12,736 bases of DNA from an uncultured Clostridia bacterium (GTDB taxonomy: Bacteria > Bacillota > Clostridia > Christensenellales > Pumilibacteraceae): contig CAKQJJ010000025.1 of NCBI GenBank assembly GCA_934247335.1, positions 1-12,736 of the forward strand. The letters are read 5' to 3'. Numbering within the stretch: the stretch's first letter is position 1; each line of letters starts with the position of its first letter. This document shows positions 1 through 5,505 of this stretch, piece after piece. The notes below the pieces were generated by a model, which ran no database searches, was not told the DNA's origin, and worked only from the letters and a program-made list of their open reading frames with translations. The position numbers were made by a program, and so were the translations under genes.

Positions 1-624
1 GGCGCAACCGGAGCGGGCAAAACTACGATAACCAATCTTCTCAACCGCTTCTACGACATTGCCGACGGCAAAATACGCTACGACGGCATCAATATCAACA
101 AGATCAAAAAGGACGACCTGCGCCGCTCGCTGGGCATGGTTTTGCAGGATACCTGCCTGTTCACCGGCACCGTAATGGAGAATATCCGCTACGGCAGACT
201 GGATGCCACCGACGAGCAGTGTATAAACGCGGCAAAACTTGCCGGCGCGCACGACTTCATTACCCGTCTTCCCGAGGGATACGACACTATGCTCGTGTCC
301 GACGGCGCAAACCTTTCGCAGGGGCAGAGGCAGCTTCTGTCCATTGCCCGCGCAGCCGTTGCCGACGCGCCCGTAATGATTCTCGACGAGGCAACTTCGT
401 CCATCGATACGAGAACCGAAGCGCTGGTAACCAAAGGTATGGACCGACTTATGGAAGGCAGAACGGTATTCGTCATCGCGCACAGACTTTCCACCGTGCA
501 GAACGCCGACGTCATTATGATGCTCGACCACGGCAGAATAATCGAACGCGGCACGCACGACGACCTGATTGCGCAGAAAGGTCAGTACTATCAGCTTTAC
601 ACCGGTAAATTCGAGCTCGAATAA
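1..624 (+). CDS. ABC exporter, nucleotide-binding domain (3' part of gene)
   Basis: This is the C-terminal ATPase half of an ABC transporter, probably the exporter type in which membrane and ATPase domains are fused. The reading frame is open from the first base, so the true start lies outside the window. In the 207 visible residues I see the Walker A loop GATGAGKTT at 1-9, the Q-loop glutamine at 49 (VLQD), the signature LSQGQ at 105-109, Walker B VMILDE at 125-130, the D-loop SSID, and the switch histidine at 161 (AHRLST). All catalytic elements are intact, so this half should hydrolyse ATP. The ending (GTHDDLI, then a short tail) is normal for the MsbA/LmrA-like exporter family. Whether it is a homodimer or half of a heterodimeric pair, and what it exports, cannot be told from here because the membrane part is missing. 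A probable terminator follows the stop. Confidence 0.93.
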   Translation, partial: GATGAGKTTITNLLNRFYDIADGKIRYDGININKIKKDDLRRSLGMVLQDTCLFTGTVMENIRYGRLDATDEQCINAAKLAGAHDFITRLPEGYDTMLVSDGANLSQGQRQLLSIARAAVADAPVMILDEATSSIDTRTEALVTKGMDRLMEGRTVFVIAHRLSTVQNADVIMMLDHGRIIERGTHDDLIAQKGQYYQLYTGKFELE

Positions 625-658
625 CCGTCCGTAAAAAGCCAAATGACAAATAAAATAC

Positions 659-698
659 GCCTTGAAAAGAGAAAAATTCTTTTTCGGGCTTATTTTTT
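659..698 (+). terminator. probable rho-independent terminator after the ABC gene
   Basis: An imperfect stem pairs 659-669 with 680-689 (GCCT, one bulged T, GAAAAG, against TTTTTCGGGC), followed by the T-rich run TTATTTTTTC. The stem is partly A-T and has a bulge and wobble pairs, so it is weaker than the other terminators here. It lies in the right place, between the ABC stop and the isc promoter. Confidence 0.5.
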
Positions 699-719
699 CT
701 TATTTTTTGCAAATACCTG

Positions 720-749
720 TTGACAAACGCAGGGCAAGTGTGGTATTAT
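720..749 (+). promoter_or_regulatory. promoter of the isc operon
   Basis: The -35 box TTGACA (720-725) is a perfect match to the housekeeping consensus. The -10 box TATTAT (744-749) follows after 18 bases and is preceded by TGG (741-743), an extended -10 element. Transcription should begin near 756, inside the adjacent palindrome, leaving a leader of about 38 bases before iscS. Confidence 0.8.
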
Positions 750-750
750 A

Positions 751-771
751 TACCTACCTGATAGATAGGTA
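751..771. promoter_or_regulatory. 21-bp palindrome, probable Rrf2/IscR operator
   Basis: The half sites TACCTA (751-756) and TAGGTA (766-771) are exact reverse complements. The inner bases CT/AG (758-759 and 763-764) also pair around a centre at 761. The site begins 1 base after the -10 box and covers the expected start of transcription, so a bound protein would block initiation. The last gene of the operon encodes an IscR-like Rrf2 regulator, which makes autoregulation the simplest reading. The site and its position are seen directly; its ligand is inferred. Confidence 0.65.
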
Positions 772-793
772 ATTCGCATTTCAGGAGATATTT

Positions 794-1981
794 ATGGAAA
801 TTTACGCAGATAATGCGGCGACTACCAAGCAAAGCAAGGCGGTCACCGAAAAAATGGTTCAGGTTGCGGACAAGTACTACGGAAATCCGTCCAGCCTGCA
901 CACCGTAGGACAAAAAGCAAAGGAAGAACTGGACAGGGCGCGCGCGAGCATAGCAAAAAATCTCGGCTGCGAACCCCGCGAAATATATTTCACTTCCGGC
1001 GGCAGCGAAGCGGACAATCAGGCTATAATTTCGGCTGCGCTTGCCGGGGAAAAGAAAGGCAAAAAGCACATTATTTCCACCGCGTTCGAGCATCACGCAG
1101 TGCTGCACACGCTTAAAAAACTGGAAAAATACGGCTTTGAAGTGCAGCTTCTGGACGTAGGAAGCGTGGGAACGGTTACCGCCGAACAAGTGGAAGCGGC
1201 TATCCGCCCCGATACCTGCCTGGTCACCGTAATGTACGCCAACAACGAAATCGGCTCGATTATGCCGATTAAAGAAATAGGAGCGGTGTGCCGCGCGAAA
1301 GGCGTTATCTTCCACACCGACGCCGTTCAGGCAGCGGGACATCTTCCGATAAACGTGAAGGAGCAGAACATAGACATGCTGTCGCTGTCCGCTCACAAAT
1401 TCCACGGACCCAAAGGCACCGGAGTGCTGTACGCCCGCACCGGAATAATTTTGAGCAACGTCATCGAAGGCGGCGCTCAGGAACGCGGCAAACGCGCCGG
1501 CACCGAAAATCTGCCCGCAATAGCAGGTATGGCTGTGGCGCTGGACGACGCATGTGCGCACATGAGCGAAAATGCAGCAAAAGTTACCGCAATGAGAGAT
1601 AAGCTCATCGATGGATTAAGTAAAATTCCGCATTCCGCGCTCAACGGCGATCCCGTAAACCGCCTGCCCGGAAACGTAAGCTTCTGCTTCGAGGGCGTTG
1701 AGGGAGAAAGCCTGCTGCTTCTTCTCGATCAGAAGGGAATAAGCGCGTCGTCGGGTTCTGCCTGCACTTCCGGTTCGCTCGACCCCAGCCACGTGCTGCT
1801 TGCAATCGGCAGACCGCACGAAGTGGCTCACGGCTCGCTCCGCCTGTCCATCTCCGAAGAAAACACCATGGAGCAGATGGATTATATGCTGAAAGAAATT
1901 CCCCTCGTGGTGGAATATCTGCGCAAAATGTCGCCGTTGTGGCTGGATAAAGTCAACGGCAAAAAGAAATTCGTATTGTGA
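794..1981 (+). CDS. iscS: cysteine desulfurase, IscS/NifS group
   Basis: This PLP enzyme takes sulfur from cysteine, yielding alanine and an enzyme persulfide that feeds Fe-S cluster assembly in the cytoplasm. Visible residues are the catalytic-site histidine H101 (FEHHAV), the pyridine-nitrogen aspartate in HTDAVQ (D176, Q179), the PLP lysine K202 in SAHKFHGPKG, and the persulfide cysteine C324 in SSGSACTSGS. The long, flexible cysteine loop marks group I (IscS/NifS) and not SufS. Length (395 aa) is normal for the family. The start is fixed by AGGAG at 783-787, 6 bases ahead of the ATG. It is the first gene of the operon, and iscU follows 10 bases after its stop. It could equally be labelled nifS, but no nitrogenase genes are in view, so general Fe-S assembly (and perhaps tRNA thiolation) is more likely. 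Confidence 0.95.
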   Translation: MEIYADNAATTKQSKAVTEKMVQVADKYYGNPSSLHTVGQKAKEELDRARASIAKNLGCEPREIYFTSGGSEADNQAIISAALAGEKKGKKHIISTAFEHHAVLHTLKKLEKYGFEVQLLDVGSVGTVTAEQVEAAIRPDTCLVTVMYANNEIGSIMPIKEIGAVCRAKGVIFHTDAVQAAGHLPINVKEQNIDMLSLSAHKFHGPKGTGVLYARTGIILSNVIEGGAQERGKRAGTENLPAIAGMAVALDDACAHMSENAAKVTAMRDKLIDGLSKIPHSALNGDPVNRLPGNVSFCFEGVEGESLLLLLDQKGISASSGSACTSGSLDPSHVLLAIGRPHEVAHGSLRLSISEENTMEQMDYMLKEIPLVVEYLRKMSPLWLDKVNGKKKFVL

Positions 1982-1991
1982 GGTTAAAATC

Positions 1992-2429
1992 ATGGCATTA
2001 TACAGCGAAAAAGTTATGGATCATTTTCTTCATCCCAGAAACGTCGGTTCGATCGAAAACGCCGACGGCGTGGGCGAAGTGGGCAACGCAAAATGCGGCG
2101 ACATAATGAAAATCTTCCTTAAAATAGACAAGGACACTCAGGTTATCACCGACGTCAAGTTTGAAACGTTCGGTTGCGGCAGCGCGATTGCTTCCAGCTC
2201 TATGGCAACCGAGATGATCAAAGGCAAACCACTCAGCGAAGCGCTTACGCTTTCCAATAAAGCGGTTGCCGAAGCTCTCGACGGACTTCCCGCTCACAAA
2301 ATGCATTGCTCGGTTCTTGCCGAAGAGGCAATAAAAGCTGCCGTCAAGGACTATTACGACAAAAACGGAATAGCCTACGACGAAAAAGAGTTTGCGTCCT
2401 GCGGAACGTGCGCTCACTGTCACGTGTGA
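1992..2429 (+). CDS. iscU: Fe-S cluster scaffold protein, IscU/NifU N-terminal type, with Cys-rich tail
   Basis: This is the scaffold on which IscS sulfur and iron are assembled into [2Fe-2S] clusters before transfer to target proteins. Residues 1-125 align closely with E. coli IscU, and the cluster ligands and partner are all present: C35 and D37 (KCGD), C62 (GCGSAIASSS), H105 and C106 (MHCSVLAEEA). The motif that HscA recognises in E. coli (LPPVK) reads LPAHK here, which fits the absence of hscA/hscB nearby. The protein is 145 aa against about 128 in E. coli. The extra C-terminal part ends in CGTCAHCHV, giving C137, C140, C143 plus H142 and H144, a possible extra metal site. It is translated within the operon, with AGGTTAAA ahead of the ATG, and the Rrf2 gene starts 16 bases after its stop. 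Confidence 0.93.
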   Translation: MALYSEKVMDHFLHPRNVGSIENADGVGEVGNAKCGDIMKIFLKIDKDTQVITDVKFETFGCGSAIASSSMATEMIKGKPLSEALTLSNKAVAEALDGLPAHKMHCSVLAEEAIKAAVKDYYDKNGIAYDEKEFASCGTCAHCHV

Positions 2430-2445
2430 CGAAGAGGACAGGACG

Positions 2446-2865
2446 ATGATGGTATCCACTCGCGGAAGATACGCTCTCCGCGTTATGCTCGATCTTGCCG
2501 AACACGGCGCTTCGGGCGAAAACGTACCCATGAAAGACATTGCCGAGCGCGAAGACCTTTCGCTTAAATATCTCGAACAGATCGTGCCTATGCTCACCAA
2601 AAACGGCATGGTAGAGGGCTTTCACGGCAAGGGCGGCGGATATCGCCTGACGCGTAAGCCGTCGGAATACACCGTGGACGAGATTTTGCGCTACACCGAA
2701 GGCTCGCTGGCTCCCGTCGCGTGCATGGACGGCAGCACCCCGTGCGAACGCGCTTCCAAATGCAAAACTCTGCCCATGTGGGAAGAACTGGACGAAGTGG
2801 TAAATTCCTACTTGTCCGGGATTACGCTTGCCGACCTTATTACCGGCGACAAGTGGAAAAAATAA
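2446..2865 (+). CDS. iscR: Rrf2-family regulator, IscR-like Fe-S sensor
   Basis: This is a winged-helix repressor of the Rrf2 family (139 aa), expected to sense cluster supply and control the isc operon. The N-terminus STRGRYALRVMLDLA is the family hallmark. Residues 28-56 form the recognition-helix region (LSLKYLEQIV), and the wing carries GKGGGYRL at 61-68. Three cysteines, C93, C100 and C106 (spacing C-x6-C-x5-C), match the cluster-binding cysteines of IscR. The E. coli fourth ligand, a histidine three residues after the last cysteine, is a leucine here (L109). The start is chosen at 2446 (MMVST) because GAGGA at 2434-2438 lies 7 bases upstream; the open frame reaches further back, but that part overlaps iscU and does not look like family sequence. 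It is placed last in the operon, whereas E. coli has it first. Confidence 0.88.
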   Translation: MMVSTRGRYALRVMLDLAEHGASGENVPMKDIAEREDLSLKYLEQIVPMLTKNGMVEGFHGKGGGYRLTRKPSEYTVDEILRYTEGSLAPVACMDGSTPCERASKCKTLPMWEELDEVVNSYLSGITLADLITGDKWKK

Positions 2866-2923
2866 GCCTTTACGGAAAACCGTTTATTGTCGGTCAATAA
2901 TCGTTTTTCCCTATTGAACCCCG

Positions 2924-2967
2924 AAAAAACCGACTGTGTTTTCTTTCTCCCACGGTCGGTTTTTTTC
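2924..2967 (+). terminator. rho-independent terminator of the isc operon
   Basis: A strong hairpin pairs AAAAAACCGACTGTG (2924-2938) with CACGGTCGGTTTTTT (from 2951). It has one G-T wobble, a 12-base loop and a run of eight T (2960-2967). It lies 58 bases after the iscR stop and ends the operon before the SGNH gene's own promoter. Confidence 0.88.
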
Positions 2968-3025
2968 TTTTTTATCCGAAAACGAGCGATTCAGCCCGAA
3001 GTAATCGTAAAAACGGTTCAAGCGA

Positions 3026-3054
3026 TTGCAAAAACGAAGTAAATGTGGTAAAAT
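3026..3054 (+). promoter_or_regulatory. promoter of the SGNH hydrolase gene
   Basis: TTGCAA (3026-3031) and TAAAAT (3049-3054) are 17 bases apart, and the -10 box is extended by TGG (3046-3048), the same arrangement as at the isc promoter. It lies 30 bases before the chosen ATG. The -35 box matches consensus at four of six positions. Confidence 0.6.
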
Positions 3055-3084
3055 AAAACGAGAATAATCGGGAGCAAATTGGTT

Positions 3085-3684
3085 ATGGAAAAAAGTCCGA
3101 GCGGTAAAAAAATATGCTTTTTGGGGTCGTCGGTGACGTACGGATTCGCGGCAAACGGCGTTTCGTTTGCGGATATTCTTGCCGAAAAATACGGCTGCGT
3201 CAGCGTTAAATATGCCGTAAACGGCACCACGCTTGTCGATAACGGCGCCGATTCCTACGTTTCGCGCATGAAAAATATAGATAAAACGCAGCGCTTCGAC
3301 CTGTTCGTCTGCCAGCTGTCCACCAACGACGCAAGCCGTAATATGCCGATTGGCAAAGTAAGCGACGACGCACCCGAAACGGTTTGCGGCGCGATAAACT
3401 TCATTGCCGAATACGTAAAAAATACTTTCGGCTGTCCGCTCGTCTTTTACACCAACCCGCGTTACGAAAACGAACGCTATAAAACCATGGCGAATGATCT
3501 TCTCGATATTGCAAAAGCGCGGAAATTTGCCGTTATCGATTTGTATAACGACCGGGCGTTTAGCGATATAACGCCGGAACAACGCCGCGAATTTATGGCG
3601 GACGACATTCACCCCACGCTTAAAGGCTACTCGGAGTGGTGGGCGCCGATTTTTGCAAAGCGATTAAGCGAAATTTTGAAGTAA
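3085..3684 (+). CDS. SGNH/GDSL-family hydrolase, cytoplasmic
   Basis: This is a 199-aa serine esterase/lipase fold of the SGNH group; its substrate is unknown. The family blocks are visible in order: the nucleophile block FLGSSVTYG (S16, with S15 in place of the usual Asp of GDS), block II VNGTT (N46, G47), block III LSTNDAS (N81, with Ser where GxND is common), and block V DDIHP (D173, H176). All four catalytic positions are therefore present. There is no signal peptide, so it should act inside the cell on a small acyl ester or sugar ester. The ATG at 3085 is preferred because GGGAG at 3070-3074 is 10 bases upstream; a TTG at 3079 in the same frame would be only 4 bases from it. It has its own promoter and a terminator shared with the convergent GNAT gene. 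Confidence 0.82.
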   Translation: MEKSPSGKKICFLGSSVTYGFAANGVSFADILAEKYGCVSVKYAVNGTTLVDNGADSYVSRMKNIDKTQRFDLFVCQLSTNDASRNMPIGKVSDDAPETVCGAINFIAEYVKNTFGCPLVFYTNPRYENERYKTMANDLLDIAKARKFAVIDLYNDRAFSDITPEQRREFMADDIHPTLKGYSEWWAPIFAKRLSEILK

Positions 3685-3718
3685 ATCCTTGGCGCGATCG
3701 AAAAAATTAAAGCGTAAA

Positions 3719-3756
3719 CAAAAAATACCCGTTCGTTGAAGAGCGAGTATTTTTTT
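3719..3756. terminator. bidirectional terminator between the SGNH and GNAT genes
   Basis: AAAAATAC (3721-3728) pairs with GTATTTTT (3747-3754), and the inner CGTTC/GAGCG continues the stem after one mismatch, around the loop GTTGAA. A T-run follows on both strands (T to 3756 on plus; the A-run before 3728 reads as T on minus). It lies 35 bases after the SGNH stop and 16 bases after the GNAT stop. Confidence 0.75.
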
Positions 3757-3771
3757 ATAAGCTTTTTGGCG

Positions 3772-4257
3772 TTAAATGCGCTTTTGATAGTACTTTACCG
3801 ACAACGGCTGCCCGAATTTAATCGCTACGTTTTCCAGCGTTCCCATACAAGAAAAGCCGTTTTTTTCGTGAAAACGAATACTGTTTTCGTTTGTAGCCGT
3901 TATTATCGAAATTATATTTTCCACGCCTTGCGCGCGGGCAAGGTTTTCGATTTCGCGGTAAAGCGCCGTTCCCGTGCCGTGATGAGCGCAATCTTTGTCG
4001 AGATAAATGGATAAATCGGCGGTTATCCGATAAGCCGAGCGCGGGTTGAACGTGTCGAGATAGGCGTAGCCGATTACCTTTCCGTTTTCCTTTGCCACGA
4101 GAAAGGGGTATTTTGCCGTTATGCGTTTAACTCTTTCGGTAAATTCCGCAAGCGAAGGAATTGCCTCTTCGCATGTAACGCAGGTGTCGGTTATATAATA
4201 GCCGTAAATTGACAGGCAGGCGGCAACGTCATCGTCGCAGATGTTTTCAATCGTCAT
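3772..4257 (-). CDS. GNAT N-acetyltransferase, phosphinothricin acetyltransferase-like
   Basis: This 161-aa acetyl-CoA-dependent N-acetyltransferase resembles the PAT/Bar subfamily along its whole length. Shared features are the N-terminal YYITDTCVTCEEAIPSLAEF stretch, YPFLVAKENGKVIGYAYL at 50-67, the acetyl-CoA loop around 91-98 (HHGTGTAL), the TNENSIRFHEKNGF segment at 122-135, and the closing KFG near 147-149. Family members acetylate phosphinothricin, methionine sulfone or sulfoximine, or other small amines, so resistance should not be assumed: many such genes have housekeeping or unknown substrates. The ATG lies 4 bases after the stop of the upstream lipoprotein gene and has no good ribosome site (a GGGG is 15 bases away). 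Translation probably depends on coupling to that gene, and the two form one unit. Why a cytoplasmic acetyltransferase is tied to a surface protein is unclear. Confidence 0.85.
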   Translation of the reverse strand: MTIENICDDDVAACLSIYGYYITDTCVTCEEAIPSLAEFTERVKRITAKYPFLVAKENGKVIGYAYLDTFNPRSAYRITADLSIYLDKDCAHHGTGTALYREIENLARAQGVENIISIITATNENSIRFHEKNGFSCMGTLENVAIKFGQPLSVKYYQKRI

Positions 4258-4261
4258 ACCG

Positions 4262-5323
4262 TTAATCGGTAACCCCGTACGAGAATTCGTTGTTGCTCTG
4301 GCTGTTTCCGCGACTGGTGATATATTCTTCCATGGCTTCGCGTTCGAGATAGGAAGTGTCGCAGGTGTAGGGGTTTACGTGTTTGGTGTATTCGTTGCCG
4401 ATATAGAATTTGTTTCCGCGAACCACGCAACCGGTGATAACCCAGCGGTCTTCGCTTGCCTGAGCTCCGTCCAGCGTTCCGATAAGTCCGCAAACGTTGT
4501 GATAGCCCTTAAACGTGCACTGCGTAACCTTGCAGTTGCGCACGTCAATCGAAGCGGATCCTGCGCGCAGATTGCAGTGTCCGATAAGCGTTCCGAGACG
4601 AATCGAAAAGCTTGCAATGCCGCCGTTTATGCTGCATTTATTGAAAAGAACGTTGTCCGCGGTGAATTTTCCGCTCGTCTGTCTGCCCACTACTATGCCC
4701 GACCACGAGCTGGTGGTGGTAAGAGTAGCGCTTTCAAACGTCACGTTTTTGATTGTAAACGAGGTTTCGAGCAGTCCGATAAGTCCTGCGAGATTTCTGT
4801 TGTCGCCGTCGGTAACTCCGTGTCCGTCAAGCGTAAGTCCTATGATTTTGTGACCGTTGCCGTCCAAAGTCAGACTGTCGATCGCTTCGCCGAGATGAAT
4901 GGGTTCCCAGTTGTACCCGCTTATGTCGATATTGTCGTAAAGCGTAACCGTTTTGCCCGAGAACGCTTTTGCTACGATTTTAGTGGTATACGGAGCGGAG
5001 GGCGTGTAGGTATTGGTCATGATCGCGTTGAAATTTTCAAAGCCTTTCGCCGTGATAACCGTGGCTTTGGTCGTGTCCGAATCGTTAAGCATCAAGCCCT
5101 CGGCGATATAATGATCGGTGCGGGTCTTTTCGATTTCCGCTCCGCATTCGAGGCATTTTTTAACGGTATATATTCCGTCGTCCAAAAGAACGGTAGAGGT
5201 TTCGACTTCCGTGTTCTCGTCGTGAGCGTGCGTATTTGAGTTTTGCGGCGTGCATGCGGCAAATACCGTAGCGCATGCGGCAATCGCAAGACAGGTCAAA
5301 ACGGCAGTAAACTTTTTGTTCAT
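4262..5323 (-). CDS. surface lipoprotein with predicted parallel beta-helix domain
   Basis: I do not recognise a named family. The 353-aa product starts with a lipoprotein signal (MNKKF, hydrophobic core, then VFAAC with lipid-modified C24; an alternative lipobox IAAC ends at C17). A low-complexity, His-, Asp- and Glu-bearing linker follows, then a small CLEC motif (C57, C60) flanked by histidines, like the short Cys-pair modules common in Firmicute surface proteins. From about 115 to 310 there are short repeating strands with LTLDGNGHKI, IKNVTFES, AGLIG, SGIVVG, TLIGHC and CGLIG turns, the look of a right-handed beta-helix of the pectin-lyase or GLUG-like type. Such domains bind or cleave polysaccharides or act as adhesins; no catalytic site is evident. 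The start at 5323 is set by AAGGAGA, 7 bases upstream. An open frame reaching 5374 is rejected because it would put 17 residues ahead of the signal peptide. Confidence 0.75.
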   Translation of the reverse strand: MNKKFTAVLTCLAIAACATVFAACTPQNSNTHAHDENTEVETSTVLLDDGIYTVKKCLECGAEIEKTRTDHYIAEGLMLNDSDTTKATVITAKGFENFNAIMTNTYTPSAPYTTKIVAKAFSGKTVTLYDNIDISGYNWEPIHLGEAIDSLTLDGNGHKIIGLTLDGHGVTDGDNRNLAGLIGLLETSFTIKNVTFESATLTTTSSWSGIVVGRQTSGKFTADNVLFNKCSINGGIASFSIRLGTLIGHCNLRAGSASIDVRNCKVTQCTFKGYHNVCGLIGTLDGAQASEDRWVITGCVVRGNKFYIGNEYTKHVNPYTCDTSYLEREAMEEYITSRGNSQSNNEFSYGVTD

Positions 5324-5362
5324 CGTTTTTTCTCCTTGATTCGTAAAGAATTTTATATAGTT

Positions 5363-5391
5363 ATTATACAACAAAACGCGCGCCTTGTCAA
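5363..5391 (-). promoter_or_regulatory. consensus promoter of the lipoprotein-GNAT unit
   Basis: Read on the minus strand, TTGACA (5391-5386) and TATAAT (5368-5363) are both perfect and 17 bases apart, the ideal housekeeping promoter. Transcription should start near 5356, about 33 bases before the lipoprotein ATG. No operator-like palindrome overlaps it, so expression may be high and constitutive. Confidence 0.88.
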
Positions 5392-5468
5392 TACCCGAAC
5401 GGCAATTTCGGCGGCTTGCAAAGCGTAAAAAACGGGCTGATTTTCAAATAAATAAATCGTGAATATAG

Positions 5469-5492
5469 AAAAACGGGAGAAAACTCTCCCGT
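5469..5492 (-). terminator. rho-independent terminator of glmS
   Basis: ACGGGAGA and TCTCCCGT (5473-5480 and 5485-5492) form a perfect 8-bp stem around a 4-base loop. On the minus strand a short TTTT (5472-5469) follows. It begins 13 bases past the glmS stop and separates glmS from the lipoprotein promoter. Confidence 0.78.
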
Positions 5493-5505
5493 CGTTTGCC
5501 GAAAA

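Noticed and set aside
746..1561. 271-codon open frame on the minus strand
   Set aside because: It is antisense to iscS and its 3' end runs into the isc operator and promoter region.
2884..2900. Small palindrome TTATTG-TCGGT-CAATAA after iscR
   Set aside because: It has a 6-bp A-T rich stem, lies downstream of the gene with no promoter attached, and can form competing pairs with nearby sequence; probably chance or part of the terminator region.
4241..5239. 332-codon open frame on the plus strand
   Set aside because: It lies antisense to the lipoprotein gene, which has signal peptide, ribosome site and promoter; the plus-strand product has no recognisable features.
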